Shown one piece after another: positions 38,608 through 50,279 of a DNA stretch of 64,000 nt; positions within the stretch are counted from its first letter, which is position 1, and each line of letters starts with the position of its first letter. The notes beneath the pieces are model-generated. The model had not been told where the DNA came from, ran no database searches, and saw nothing but the letters and a program-made list of their open reading frames with translations. The position numbers and the translations under genes were made by a program. Where the stretch lies: NCBI GenBank assembly GCA_012274445.1, contig JAAROD010000093.1:1-64000 (forward strand), written 5' to 3'. The stretch is from Sclerotiophoma versabilis. Taxonomy: Eukaryota; Ascomycota; Dothideomycetes; Pleosporales; Didymellaceae.

Positions 38608-39675
38608 AATAAAGGTTGTGTTAAATTAACTAGTAAGATAATAAAAAATACTTAGTTGTGTAGGCTTAAATTTAAAGAAGCTTAAATATATAGATACTAA
38701 GACTTTAAGCTTTATATATTCCGGATGTAGTTATAGTAGAGAGTATAAAGTAGAGGCCCTAGGTACTCCTACTTCTATAGGCTATGCGTCTTTAAGTTTA
38801 GCTGTGTTAGAGATATAGCTACTAGTAGTTACTATCTACTAATATATATCTATTACTTCTATTAATATAAAACTATATTAAAGACTAAACTACTCTACTA
38901 ATTTAGGACTTCTTCTAGTTAGCAATCCGATCCGGTTGGAGGTCTAATCCAGTTAGTGCGGAATTATGTAACCTTGTTGTTTTACTCTGTGCCTATAAGT
39001 AAGTAAGGAACCTCTAGTTTAAGATTAATCTTTTTAAGGCTATTTATTTCTTAATACAGAATCTTTTTTACTATAGTTACCTTATTATATGTGCAGGTAA
39101 AAGAATATACTAGCTTAGTCTAGAGACAGGATTATAGGTAGCCTATCTAGGCAGGAGATAAGAGACAGCTAGTGCCTTTAGAGTATTATGGTTCGTTCTA
39201 AGTTAGACAGTAATTAGGCTACATTAGAAAAATAAGCAAGCTATAGCTACTAGTATTCTAATCTAAAATAATCCTTCTACTAACTTAAATCTGTCTAAAA
39301 ACACTATTAATATTAGCAGACATAGTCTTAACCCTTATTTAAGACCTTTATTTAAGATTTTAAAATTTTTTTAGAAGACAAAATTATATATATGTTTAAA
39401 TTACTCTTATTCTAAAACTTAAAACTTAAAACTATATTCTTTCTTTATAAGTTTTAATATTATTATAGCTACAGCGTAGAAGTAAAAAGATATTAAGTTT
39501 AAGACTTTTAATAGCTTAACTTTGCGCAGCTTCTTGTATATAGACCCTAAAGAGAGTTCTACTATAATTATTAACAGCGCAGTAAGTTAACTCTAAATCA
39601 ACACGTCCTATAACATCTGCGCAAAAAAAAGTAAAAACCCTTACTAACCTAGAAGTTTTCTCTATAATAGTTTAT
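38608..39675. promoter_or_regulatory. Divergent intergenic region between PKS and hypothetical gene
   Basis: About 1.07 kb between two gene starts pointing apart, so it should hold both promoters. It contains the window's densest CG-containing patch (about 38,929-38,965, with CCGATCCGG, a partial palindrome, and GTGCGG). Such patches can be binding sites of zinc-cluster regulators, but no specific operator can be named. Confidence 0.4.
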
Positions 39676-40620
39676 ATGCCTAAAAGAAATCTTTGCAGCT
39701 AATATAGCAGCTTAGTTCGGTTATAGTAGTATAATAGCTCTTATCTATAACGCTTATACTCTAGGCACAAGTAATAGTCTGCCTTAAAATAATCTAGACC
39801 TGCAGAAGATAGCTAAAGATAACTTAGATACTATTATAGTATGCATTTACCTACGCTTATTACTTTAACTGCCCTAAAGTCCAATATACTAATAATTAGA
39901 GAATAGTTTTTACTAAATAAGAGCTAAGTAGACTTAAACCGGATAGCCGTATAGGGCTTTTTCTATAGCTCTAGAATTATACTTAAGGTAGTAGCTTTTA
40001 ATAAGCGTATAAAAGCTATTATATTATAAGGTCTAATACCTAAGTAGTACCTGCATAAGAATAACTAGGAGTCTCTTATTACTTATATAGTTAAGAATTA
40101 GGTAAACTAGCTTTACAGCAACCTACTTAAATATATACCTCTTCTTAATAAAGAGGGTAAGCACTTACTATTCTTTAAGTACCTAGTTAAAATAACCTCT
40201 AAGTAAAAGGCCTATCTACCTAACTAGGTTACTAGTGCAAAGAAGAATACTCTAACCTTTAGAGACAGCCTAACTATCTAAAGCTTCTACTGTTATGCTA
40301 AATAGAAGCCTATAAATCTGTTTAACTTTATTAGCTCTACCCTAGTTATAATTCTAATACTAGAGAATAATAAGATTATACTACCTAAGTATTAGAAGAG
40401 TATATTTAATAGCCTAGAATTACTATAGAAGAAGTTTTACATTATAAAGAATAGAGGATACTTAGATTTTTTAAGTGTAGACCTTAATAAGCTGCTAACC
40501 TCTTAGCTAGAGTTTCTTAAGGATGTCTTTAAATTCTAAAATATAGAGTGCTTCTGCTGTTATAGTCTAGAGTTTTATGCAGATCTATATAGCATGCATA
40601 TATACTGCTTATTAATATTA
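39676..40620 (+). pseudogene. Unrecognised fungal protein, RIP-inactivated
   Basis: ATG at 39,676. A single frame reads through RIP stops for over 300 codons: MPKRNLCS, then YYYSMHLPTLITLTALKSN, a basic/charged middle, FRDSLTI..FYCYAK, NRGYLDFLSVDLNKLLTS and a Cys-containing segment IECFCCYSLEFYADLYSMH. The lack of frameshifts and the sensible residue pattern show it was coding. I do not recognise the family. It is divergent from the PKS and could be a pathway gene. The 3' end is uncertain. Confidence 0.55.
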
Positions 40621-41744
40621 CTACTTTAGTTTTTATATATAGAGCTTTAATTATAGGCAGAGCTTTTAATTCTATACTAACAGTATTAATAATAGTTTAA
40701 GAAGAGAGCTTGTTAATACTAACTATAGTAGTTAAGATTTAGTTAATATCTCTAGTTGTTAATATTAGTATTAACTTAATAGAGGACTTCCTCTAAAAAT
40801 AATAGACTATCTCTATAGGATTAGCTAATAGTTCTCCCTAATATAGAAAGAGTAGAGGATAGTAACTAAGTATTAAAAGCCTATCTTAATAGTAGAAAGT
40901 CTTTAGGAGCCCTATGCCTACTACTGCGCACATAGTTATTTAATATTACTACTAGGTTAATACTACTAAGTAATAGCGCTTCTGAATTTTACTTTTACGT
41001 AGGCAAATTAGACTTAATTAAAAGCAGTAAAGCTAGAGTGTATAGAGATAGTAATTTTAAATACAGTAGGTAGAATTATTAATACTATACTAAAGATAAT
41101 TATAGTTTTTACTTTGCAGATTAGGCTTGCGCAGAGAGAAGACTTTATTAGCTAAATCTATTCTATCTAATTTAGAAGTATTATATAGAATGCTTTAAAA
41201 ACAATAGAAATAGACGCTGCTGCACATTCTTGCCTGTGCTGTTATAATATTACTTTTTTTTATTACTATGCATTATAGTGTTGAAAACGCTGCACGCTAA
41301 CAGCTTAGAGCTAACTAAGTAAAGTATTGCAATAGCCTCTTTAGTCTTACTTAATTATTAAACTGTTTTCTTTAAATTAGTGTAATCCTTAAGCAAGTAT
41401 TATAATACGCCCTCTAAATAGCTCTTAGTTTTTATTGTATAGCTTCTAGTTAAGTTTCTATATAGTAGTAAAGGCAGTAGCAAAACTAGTTAGAACTTTC
41501 TTAGAGATTAGTTAAATCTAATATGTCTAGAAAACCTAGAAAACCTATTAGCTTAAAGTTTCTTTTTTGTGCCTATCTTAAATAGCACCTTGTTATATTA
41601 TATCTATAATAATTAAGACACGCATTCTTTTCTTTTAAACTTAAAGATCTAATAACTAAACAAGTAGCTTTTTTAGTTATCTCTAAGTTACCTGCATAAA
41701 GACTTTAATTTCTGTAAATATAATAAATTATTTCTACTTATTAT
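40621..41744. other. No gene recognised
   Basis: Sequence between the 3' ends of the plus-strand unknown and the minus-strand monooxygenase. RIP is moderate. I see no family motif in either strand. Confidence 0.4.
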
Positions 41745-43401
41745 CTATCTTATATAATTAGGGTCTTAAGTAAACTTTTAATATTATAATTAATATCTAT
41801 AAGAAATAACTACCCTAGCTGTAACTTTCCTGCGTTAGTCTTCTAATTAAGCTCCTACTTTATATTCTTAGGCATACTTGCCCTCTCTTTCTCTGTTATT
41901 CTTAGGGTTATAAGCTGGTTAGTTAATCTTAACACCTTAACTATTCTTTCTATCCTATATACCTCCTAAGCCTTTAATGTATCTAATAAGCTTACCTTAC
42001 TATTAAGATTTACTAAAAGCTTTACTAAGCTATAACTGTCCTTAAAAGCCTAATTTACACCTTGTCCTGCTAATAGTAGTATAGTATATGCTGCATCTCC
42101 GATTATAATAACTCTTCTAGTTAAGAAATGCTAGTAGTCTATTTTAGGAACAGTATAAAATAGCTAGATATTTAGAAAATAAGCCTCTAGAGTACTAACT
42201 TGTGCTTATGCAGCCTAGAGGAGTAGTGTCTATGCATTAGGATCCTATTAAAGCATACTAATTAATTCTTCTTTATTTTGTAATAATATATCCTACTCTA
42301 AATAATGTTTTTACTTATATTTATACTGTTATCCTATAAAAATCTCTTTGCTACCTTAAGTCTAAGGTGTTATAATAAAGGAACCCTGCTCTCTATGTAT
42401 AGAACATAGAAGTAGAAAAGTCTCTTCTAAGTGCTGCTAATTAGCGCGTAGAAAGTAATATATTAGGCCTAGGAAACCGGAGTATTGTAGATAAATATCT
42501 AGGAAGAGATATAATTAGACTTTAGAATAGATACTATTAGCGCTAATTAATAATTTAGCTTTTTCCTAGGTTCTATCTGTAAACTCGATTTTAACTCTAT
42601 TAGCATCTTTATTAATAATCTTAGTAAACTTCTTTCTATAGTTTATTTTAATGCTAGCTTCTTTTACTATTTCTGCTAACTCTTAGATAATTACTTTTCT
42701 TATAACGCATAAACTATTATACCTATACACGTCTTTCTATCTAAAGTAGAGCTTCCTAGTAACCTCGTGTTTAGGATTAGTTATAAATATTATAGCTTTA
42801 AAGTTATAGCCTTAAGGTTTAATATAAGAGTATGCGCTAATAGATTCTAGAACGCGCAAAGCGTTTAGAGTAAGTAATATAGCACTGCTAAAGTTATATT
42901 CTTTATTATAGAGTTTAAAGAATTATAATTAAATACTATATTTTTTAAGAGTAAGAGTAAGTATAAGGCTACTAACACTAGCTCTAATAATAGTTACTAA
43001 TTTAGGGGTTAATAAAGAGATTATAATAATAAAAAGATACATACTAAAGTAATAAAGCTTATAATAAGGTTAGAGCTAACTTAATAAGCGCTAATTAATT
43101 ACTAACTAGGTTTTCTTATACTTAAGGTATCTATTATATGTATTAGATTATTAGAGATATCCTAAGCTGCTTTTGCAGCTATAAGTATTAGCTAGGGCCT
43201 AACTACTAAATTAGTAGCTTAGTGTACCTACAGTAGGCTAATATTAGATTAAATTTACTGTTTACTAGTATAGTACTACTGTAGCTGTGTGCGCAATGCG
43301 CGTAATACATCTAATATAGAGTTTTAATATTAGACTAGTAGCACAATTTAGGTAGTAAGTCTATTATACAGGCTATTAAGTAGTATTATACTACTAAACA
43401 T
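41745..43401 (-). pseudogene. FAD-dependent monooxygenase (salicylate hydroxylase-like)
   Basis: Flavoprotein hydroxylase remnant using FAD and NAD(P)H to add oxygen to an aromatic or cyclic substrate. The start is ATG at 43,401. The N-terminal Rossmann part is broken by likely introns. Further on I read NFSSAILLTLNALRVLESI, then LLISANSIYSKVQLYLF (family LLIGADGIHSxVR) and RRVIIIGDAAYTILLLAG (family GDAAHxxxPxxGQG), followed by DSYSLVKLL and a C-terminal basic helix. The FAD-contacting His of GDAAH is now Tyr. It would tailor the polyketide. The C-terminal end is approximate. Confidence 0.88.
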
Positions 43402-43850
43402 TGTCTTAGTAGCTGTAAGGAGTAGCTCTATAGATAAAAAAAAACCCTAACCTGCATATATACTAAGAAGCTATATTACTATTATAGAGTAAACTACTAT
43501 ACTCTCTACTAGTAATTCCTATAACACTATACAGATATATGCTCTTTTACACTATAATCTCTATAAATAAATTATATATATCTTTCTAGTTATATAATAG
43601 ATAATAACGCAGTTATTAAATTATACTATCTTAGCCTAGATAAATAGGTGCAGAAGGTCTTTTGCAAGAACTCCTACAAACATCTAGTAGCTAGCTCTTA
43701 CAGTACCTAAGTATGCGCCTAAGCCTAAACGCTATAATAGGAGCCTAATATAATTTAGTAGATATTTAGAGCTATAGACACTAAGACAATTTAAACTATT
43801 CTAAAGTAAAAATAGACACCTAGGTCCTCTTTATATATTATTAAAATATT
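43402..43850. other. Intergenic, no gene recognised
   Basis: Spacer between the monooxygenase start and the 3' end of the hydrolase gene. Both are on the minus strand. It is the likely monooxygenase promoter. Confidence 0.4.
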
Positions 43851-44699
43851 TTAAAGCTGTATATACTTCTTTAAAAAGTTAAGTTGCTTATTAAAAACCT
43901 TATCTATATTTCTAAATATCTAATTAAAGTAATATTTTTTATAAATAACATAATGCTCTTTTAGCTTATTTAGCAAGTTAAACACCTGCTTCTGCCTTAA
44001 TACAGGGAAAACCTAGTTATTCTTAGGCGTTACTATAATTACTAGCGTTAGGCTAATCTTAGGTAGTAGGTGCAAGATATTCTAGTTAAGGCATTGCATA
44101 TAGGTATGCACTGTAATATAGTTCTTAATAGGTATCTTTATACTATCTATTATTATAAAGAAGTTACCTAGAAACTAACTAAGCAGTGTAAAGCTATCTT
44201 TATTAACTAGAGGTAAATATATAGGCTCCTCTCTAGCTAGTTAGCTAGCATAATCTGCTAGCCTAAGTTTAAAAATAGCTTTGTAGTGTTCTAGATTACT
44301 AGTAATATTAATTATAGGTGTAATAGAGACTACAGCAGCAATGCAGCAGTTATATGCTGCGGTTATAAGCATAATATTACTGTTAAAACAGAGACTCTAA
44401 ACCGCAATTTTTCCTAGATCTACTAGAGGGTTCTAGAAAAGCTACGTAACTAAGTTAGTAAAGTTATTAATCTACCTTTGCATATTACTCTATATATATT
44501 ATAAAAGTTATAAGTTAGCTAATACTAAACTAGAAAGCCTTTGCATACAAAGATATATCTAATTTAGAAGAGAACAGCTTATATTATATTTAGGCTTACT
44601 ATTACTAGCGCTAATACTAAATGTGTTAAAGATAAGTTCTGTAAAACCACGCTTTTAATACTATTTAGTAATATCTAGTACGATAACATCCTTAGGCAT
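43851..44699 (-). pseudogene. Alpha/beta hydrolase (X-Pro peptidase / polyketide-transferase type)
   Basis: ATG at 44,699 to TAA at 43,851, 283 codons in one frame with RIP stops. It reads DLGKIAV-SLCFNSNIMLI (family DPxRIGVWGxSFGG), then YNCCIAAVVSITPI (family DRRIxAVVxxxP), an ADYAS lid zone and the C-terminal LVIIVTPKNN..FPV..KQVF with HYVIYKKYYFN (family: GHFD loop). Such hydrolases occur in reducing PKS clusters, where they release or transfer chains in trans. The nucleophile position reads Cys (TGT), not Ser. Shorter than usual at the N-terminus. Confidence 0.75.
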
Positions 44700-45252
44700 A
44701 TTAAACTGTAAAGTAAATAATTAGATTAACCCTCTTCTCTAAGCGCAGGCTTAAGACCAGGATTCTTACGTACTCCTACAGAAAGAATAATTCTAGGTCT
44801 ATACTTCTTAGCTAAGTACAGCTAGCTGCGCAACGTAATACTGCTAAGTGTCTTAAACTTAATAGCTTTGTATAGAGATAGTCCTATAATTTTATTTAAC
44901 TTTTAATATAAGAAACTAAACTATAAAGAATTAGTAAGGTTTTATCTTTTTATTTATAAACTAGTTTGTAAGGTAAGCATATTCTAATATTATTAGAGGC
45001 TTTCCCTTTGCAACTAATTAGAGCCCTAATACTAGGAGTTAGCAGCAGCCTTATACTAGGTTTAAGTTTTCAACTCTAAATAGAAACATTACTATCTGTA
45101 ATTACCTACTATAATACTCGGTTGTGTATATATAAGCACGTGCCTTTACTAGTATATAACTAAGAATATAAAACAGCGTCTTATCTGTATATAGCCTTAA
45201 GTTGCTGCTACTTATTTCTTGTCTTTAGTACTTTTACTACTTTTATTATTAG
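44700..45252. promoter_or_regulatory. Divergent intergenic region
   Basis: Lies between the minus-strand hydrolase and a plus-strand unknown. A TATA-like stretch followed by CACGTG (about 45,127-45,142, TATATATAAGCACGTGCC) precedes the plus-strand ATG by about 110 bp. CACGTG is the E-box recognised by bHLH regulators. It is plausible but unproven as a site. Confidence 0.4.
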
Positions 45253-45800
45253 TATGTTTTCTCTCTATATAGATTATAAAACGCAAAACAAGACTAATAT
45301 AGCTATTAAAGTTCCTTAATAACTTTTAGACAGTTAAACTCCTAAATAGAAAGAAGCTTTAAAGAAATTATAGTATGTTACTAAAGAACTTTAAGAAGAG
45401 TCTCTTGCTTAGGAATGCCTAGGGTAACTTTCTTAGGTTATACAGTCTTTTTTTATATATATTATTAATTATTCTAGTCTTTATTAACTACTTATTATTC
45501 TAGTATACTTAATTATGTCTTACTTTTAAAGAGCGCAAATTGTATATATTAGCAGCTACCCCTGTTATAAAGGTTAACTATATCGAGTATATTTACAAGA
45601 TAATTAAAGTATATTAGACTAAATAAGTAGAAGACTTGTTCTAAAAGGTCTATCTAATAATAAAGAGAGTAGGTACTTACTAGCCTTAGAGATTGTAAAA
45701 TATTCTGTTACCCTTAGAGATATACAGTTGAATTTGTATACTGTATTGCTTAGAAACATTACTTATAACTCTTTTCTACTTAGCTTATATTAATAACAGG
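45253..45800 (+). pseudogene. Unrecognised small protein remnant
   Basis: ATG at 45,253 opens a frame that reads MFSLYIDYKTQNKTN, then EALKKLQYVTKELQEESLA with stops only at Gln-type positions. A likely intron ends in ATTCTAG or TTTTAAAG at about 45,500-45,530. The next exon appears to read KLYILAATPVIKVNYIEYI. The helix-rich first part has no family motif I recognise. The 3' end is not fixed. Confidence 0.4.
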
Positions 45801-46146
45801 ATTTAATTACATTACAGATACCTAATAACGCTTATTTAGCTATTTATTAATACTAAGTGCCTCTTGCCTTCTCTTCCTAAGGATAGTGCTTGTAATTAAA
45901 GGTTATTATTTAATTCTATTACTACACTTATAACTCTTCTATAATGCAACGTTACAAACGCATTAAAGAATTATGTAATAACGCAATAAACGCACTAAAT
46001 AAGGACAGAACTCTAAAGTAGGTAAATAAAGCTAACTCTACTTAATAAAATTTATATTAAAACAAAATCCTAAGTATTAACAAGTATTAATTAACTATTA
46101 CAAGCAATACTAATAGAACACACCTTTAAAGAAACTACTGCAAGAA

Positions 46147-47058
46147 CTACAACACAGCCTGCTCCTCTGCCTGCTGTGCTGCTGCTATCTCCTCCTTATT
46201 TTCTAGATAGGTTCGGATTGCAAACCTATAGATAGCGCTAGAGATAAGCTGTACTTTATGCTAGGCATCTATCTTACTCTTAAGAATACTCTTTATTTTC
46301 TAGATGTCTAGCCCCTTTATCTGCATGTCCTCCTTACTAACAGACTAGGAGATAGGAATTTTAATAGGGTAGATATCTTCTAGAACCTTAATAAAGGTTA
46401 GGTGCGCCATAAAGGCAGCATTAATAAGCAGTTCTAGGACAGAGGATAAGGTCTAGGATAAGTGCTAGGTAACATAGTGCTTAAAATTATCTTTTGCAAG
46501 CTTAATAGTGTGCTTTCTACCCTAGTAAAATCTAGCTATACTAATCTTTAAGTCTAAGGTCTTAAATAGTAGAGGCGAGGTACGTAGAGCCTAAAAATAC
46601 TTAATTATACCTGCCTTAGTCTTAGCAGGCTTATATATTAGTATCTAAGAGATTATATAGTATAAACACTTAATAAAAACAAAAGGCTTAATAAAAATAG
46701 CAGTAAACTAGAATAATTTCTCTAGAAGTATATCTATAGATAGAAGTATTAAAGAAGACAGAGCACAGCCTTAAGGTGTCTAAGAGTTAGATATAAATTA
46801 AAGGTTCTTAGGGCAGGACAGACTATTTATTAGGTTAGAGCAGTAGACTAGGAAACCTTTCTTAGTATAGTAGTTATATAAGACTTAGTTATTTATAAAG
46901 TCCTAGCTAAATGCATTGGTAATAAAAACAATTATACTCTTAGGCCTAATACTAGCTTCTAGTTTAGCAATATAATTCTTAAGGCTATAGATTATAACCT
47001 CCTTACTAGAGGGATAGCTTCTAGAGATCCCTCTATAAAAGCAGTTAGAACAGGACAT
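46147..47058 (-). pseudogene. Dienelactone hydrolase family protein
   Basis: ATG at 47,058 to TAG at 46,147, 303 codons plus stop in one uninterrupted frame apart from RIP stops. N-terminus MSCSNCFYRG (family MSC..CF.G), then the second beta strand SIIVFITNAFS-DFINN (family IVFVTDVFGxxFxNN). The nucleophile elbow reads ISIARFY-GRKH, which is the family GFCWGGKH with Cys changed to Tyr (TGC to TAC). It continues with HYVT-H and LINAAFMAHLTF, a segment of the HPSF type, and a C-terminal Ala/Gln/Glu helix (EEIAAAQQAEEQAVL). It would hydrolyse lactones or related esters. It is somewhat longer than usual for the family because of the C-terminal helix. Confidence 0.88.
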
Positions 47059-47682
47059 TATAGAAGAGGGTATAGTGTATTGTTTTAATAATAACTAAAG
47101 ATTAGAATTAAGTAATAGGTTCTTTAAACAAAGAGAGTAATCTAAGTTAGAGTTTAATAGGCTAAAGTAAGGTGTTACTATATAAGGTTAAGGCTGCCTT
47201 TGTCTAGGGAAATTAATTAGTTAGATCGGTTAGATTTAGCACGTTCTAGAATATATAATAATCTGCTCTAATCTATTTACTATTCTAATTAGGAGTATTA
47301 GCAGGTAAACTAGCACTTATAAGAAAGGGGCAGATTTTTATAAGTAGGTTAAGTTTTACGCTTCTTTCTAATACTATAAATTTTATAAGTTCTTCTTATA
47401 TTATATATACTTAATTATATAGAAGGAAAAGGAAAACTTATTATATAGTTAGATAGAAGAATAAGTGCCTTTAATAAAGTATATTATAGCAGAACTATAC
47501 TAGTATATAGAATCGGCTTTAATATTATAGAAATGTATTATTATTAAATTTAGAACACTTTAAGCGTTCTAAAAACAGTTTTTTCCCCTTTCTACTACTT
47601 AAGCTAGTGCGCTAATTTCTTAAAACTATTTAATATATTTTTACGCACTTATACCTCTCTAAATCTTAGAATCCATCCCTTA
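47059..47682. other. Intergenic, no gene recognised
   Basis: Upstream region of the dienelactone hydrolase, meeting the 3' end of the GST gene on the same strand. AGTAG and CGGTTAG-like words are present but no clear operator. Confidence 0.4.
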
Positions 47683-47792
47683 CTACACTACAGGCTGCTT
47701 TCTTATATACTTAATTTATTTTAACAGATACAGAAACTTATTAATGTCCTTCTAGGTAATCTAGCAGTTTATGTGCTAGGTATCTAACTAAG

Positions 47793-47846
47793 CTTATAGG
47801 TATTAGTTAAAAAGTAAGAGATAAGTTATAAGAGAGAAGTACTTAC
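47793..47846 (-). other. Spliceosomal intron of GST pseudogene
   Basis: 54 bp. Donor GTAAGT, branch-like ACTAATA, acceptor TATAAG. It interrupts the end of the ADILTW motif. Confidence 0.7.
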
Positions 47847-48002
47847 GCTAAGTTAAGATGTCTGCAATAGAGTATTTACCTATGCCTCTACTAGTAAGGT
47901 ATTCTTTAACTTAGCTAGTGTATCTTCCTAAGAGATAGGTTTTAAGTACGCTATAGACGCAGAGAACCTTATTCTTAAAATAATTAAGGGCAACTATATT
48001 TA

Positions 48003-48053
48003 CTAACAGTTAGAAATGCTTACTAAGAAGTAATGCAAAATGCAGATACTTAC
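48003..48053 (-). other. Spliceosomal intron of GST pseudogene
   Basis: 51 bp. Donor GTAAGT, branch site TTTCTAAC, acceptor GTTAG on the minus strand. Removing it joins the two halves of the C-terminal domain. Typical short ascomycete intron. Confidence 0.8.
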
Positions 48054-48736
48054 CTGCATTGTCTTTAAAATTATTAGAGAACTAATTTAATTAGCCTTAG
48101 ATTAGTTAGCCCTAGTATTTTGTTAGCACTAATAATGTATTAGTATTAGAAGGATAACTATACTGCTATGCTAGAAAAAGAGCTATTATATGTATTTACT
48201 CTGCCTATAATCGTCTATAAAGCCGAAGGTAGGTTTCTTATTATATTCCTTAAAGAGGTAGAGTAACTTAGCTAAGGTCTCTATAATTAAGAAAGGAGGG
48301 CTCTAGGTGTTATTAATAAGAATTAGAATTTATCCTGCAGTTATAAATAAGTAGGTTCTTTATACCTATAAAATTTAATTAGTACTATTTAGATTAAGCT
48401 TTAAGAACTAATCTTTCTTCTACTTATTATTACTAGTATTAATTATTATCTTAGTATCTAAGTAGTTATTATAATTAGTGTCTTATGTAAAAGAGTAATT
48501 GGGCTAATTATCCTTATACTTAGTGCTATATATCTTCTTTAGTTCTTTAAGATAAATCTGCAGCTTCTTACTATTTAGGGTTAATATAGTAATAAGGTGC
48601 AGCCTCTAGATACCCCGCATTAGCTCCTACTAGAAGAGCCTAGTGTGTTATTATCTTTTAACGCTAACCTTTATATTCTTTACCTCTGCTAGGGTTTCTT
48701 TGTAATAGAAGCTTAGGGCTATTTTAGACTAGACAT

Positions 48737-49119
48737 TATTATTCTGCCTTTTGCTTAACAGCTAACGTTAATTGCAGATAGGTATAAGTTATTATGCTAC
48801 TTACTCTAGAGAAGTATTAAGAGCCTAGTAATTAGCTTAGCAATCTTGTCTAAATATATGCTTAGAGTACGCTAATACACAGCCTCTAATTAGCGCTCTA
48901 GTTAGGGTTCTAAGAAACGCGATTTTTATTACTGTTATAGCTTAAAACAACCTAGAGATACTCTGTAAAGTAGATAGAGTAAGAAGACATTTATAAAGAT
49001 TAAAAATTTAAAAAGATAAAAACCTATATTCTTAAAGAAATAATTTATTATCTTTTAGTCTAATATCTCTACTTGCAGAGAATTATTTACTTTTTTAACA
49101 TATATACTAGATATTAATA
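48737..49119. promoter_or_regulatory. Divergent promoter region GST / enoyl reductase
   Basis: About 380 bp between two gene starts facing apart, so it probably carried both promoters of two cluster genes. It contains CTCTAGTTAGGGTTC and a CGCG patch near 48,917. No certain regulator site. Confidence 0.45.
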
Positions 49120-50279
49120 TAAGTTATATTAATAATTAAGGCTAGTAAATTAATAAAGGCCCTTATTAGGAGTAAGTTAGGTAGCTACAGGCTTACAGAG
49201 GATATTAAAATTCCTGTCCCTAAGCTAGGTATAATATTATGTTAAGTGCATGCAGTTGCTCTAAGCCTATATAATACAAAGATTATAGACTATTCTAACA
49301 CTTCTAGTATAGTAGGTAGTTATAACTTTGCTAGAATTGTTATTAGAGTAGGTAAAGGCGTTATGCAGTTTAAGGAGGGCAACTGCGTTCTTACTATAAC
49401 CTTTAGCCTTAATACCTTAAATAAGACAGCAGGTGCTTTTACTAAGTACGCACTAGTAATAGAGGACCTAAGCTACTATATCTCTAAAAATTTGTCCTTT
49501 GCACAAGTAAGCTTAATAGGACTTAGTATTACTACTACTAGGCTTACCCTTTTCTAAGCCTCTAGCCTACAGCTAGAGCTACTGCGTCCTAAATCTGCTA
49601 ATAAGGGTGCGCCTTTATTTGTTCTTGTTTTAGAGGGTGCAATAGGCACTAGAACTATAGCAACCTAGTTCTTAAATATATAAGTCTAGTCCCCTGTCCT
49701 ATAATAAACTATATATAGTATTATTAGCTGTACTTAAGAAATACATCTTAGAACTACCTTACTTACTCTTATCTTTACAGCGCTAGTTATACACCTATTA
49801 TTACCTACTTACTCTCTAATAATACCCTGTGCAAGGCCTATAGTGCTGCAGCTTACTTTAACTACTAATTATCTATATATAGTACTAATATCTGCAAGTA
49901 CACTACTAATAACCTTATCTTTATCCTTAATATTATAACTAATCTATTAATAATATAGATGTGCTATAAGGCTATTAGTTCTTCTAGTAGTAAATATATT
50001 ACCCTTAAAGCTATTGCCCTTGTTATTAAATACACGTGGAGAGATGTTATTACCAGCTAGCTAATAGCTCTAACTATTATAGGAGTGCTAGTAGAGATTC
50101 TAGGTGTGTACAGGCGCTCTAGTACACCTAAGTATAGAGTATTTAGGGCTAAGTTATTCCTGCTAGCAGAAGGATTGTTAAAGAAAGGCAGTATTAAAAA
50201 TTATCCTTTAGAGATTAGAGAAGAGGGCTTAGTAAGCATCTCTATATATATAAATAACTTGCGTTTTAGGAATATATAA
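49120..50279 (+). pseudogene. Trans-acting enoyl reductase (zinc-type MDR, LovC/Bet3-like)
   Basis: Stand-alone MDR enoyl reductase, which in PKS clusters reduces enoyl intermediates of an ER-less synthase using NADPH. It reads KALIRSKLGSYRLTEDIKI, PVPKLGIILC-VHAVALSL (family PGPGEVLVRVxAVALN), the SYNFARIVIRVGKGV core (family GCDFAGTVVxVGxGV) and KTAGAFTKYALVIEDLSYY (family GAFAEYxxVxxDL). IGLSITTTRLTLF follows, then a nucleotide-binding VLEGAIGTRTIATQF (family YGGSTATGTLAxQ) and the C-terminal LAEGLLKKGSIKNYPLEIRE. A frame change near 49,700-50,050 indicates at least one intron. ATG lost. Start approximate. Confidence 0.9.

Larger units (their letters stand above)
47683..48736 (-). pseudogene. 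Glutathione S-transferase
   Basis: ATG at 48,736, end TAG at 47,683, at least two introns with intact consensus (48,003-48,053 and 47,793-47,846, GTAAGT..CTAAC/CTAAT..AG) and probably one more in the N-terminal domain. The N-domain reads LQIYLKELKKIY, FLKLNLNSTN (family FLKINPNGRIP) and IIETLAKLLYLFKEYNK (family ESGAIxxYLxxxYD). The C-domain reads YSVLKTYLLGR, then GKYSIADILT (family YSIADIATW) and INKFLYLLK (family FPHLxxW). It would conjugate glutathione to a reactive pathway intermediate, as in other fungal clusters. Confidence 0.87.

Noticed and set aside
49246..49557. 103-codon open frame as an intact small gene
   Set aside because: It is an undamaged stretch of the enoyl reductase pseudogene. 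The family match continues on both sides through RIP stops, and the frame begins with GTG, not a true start.
50085..50279. 64-codon open frame as a separate gene
   Set aside because: It is the C-terminal exon of the same enoyl reductase (family block LAEGLL..G..K..PLEIR).
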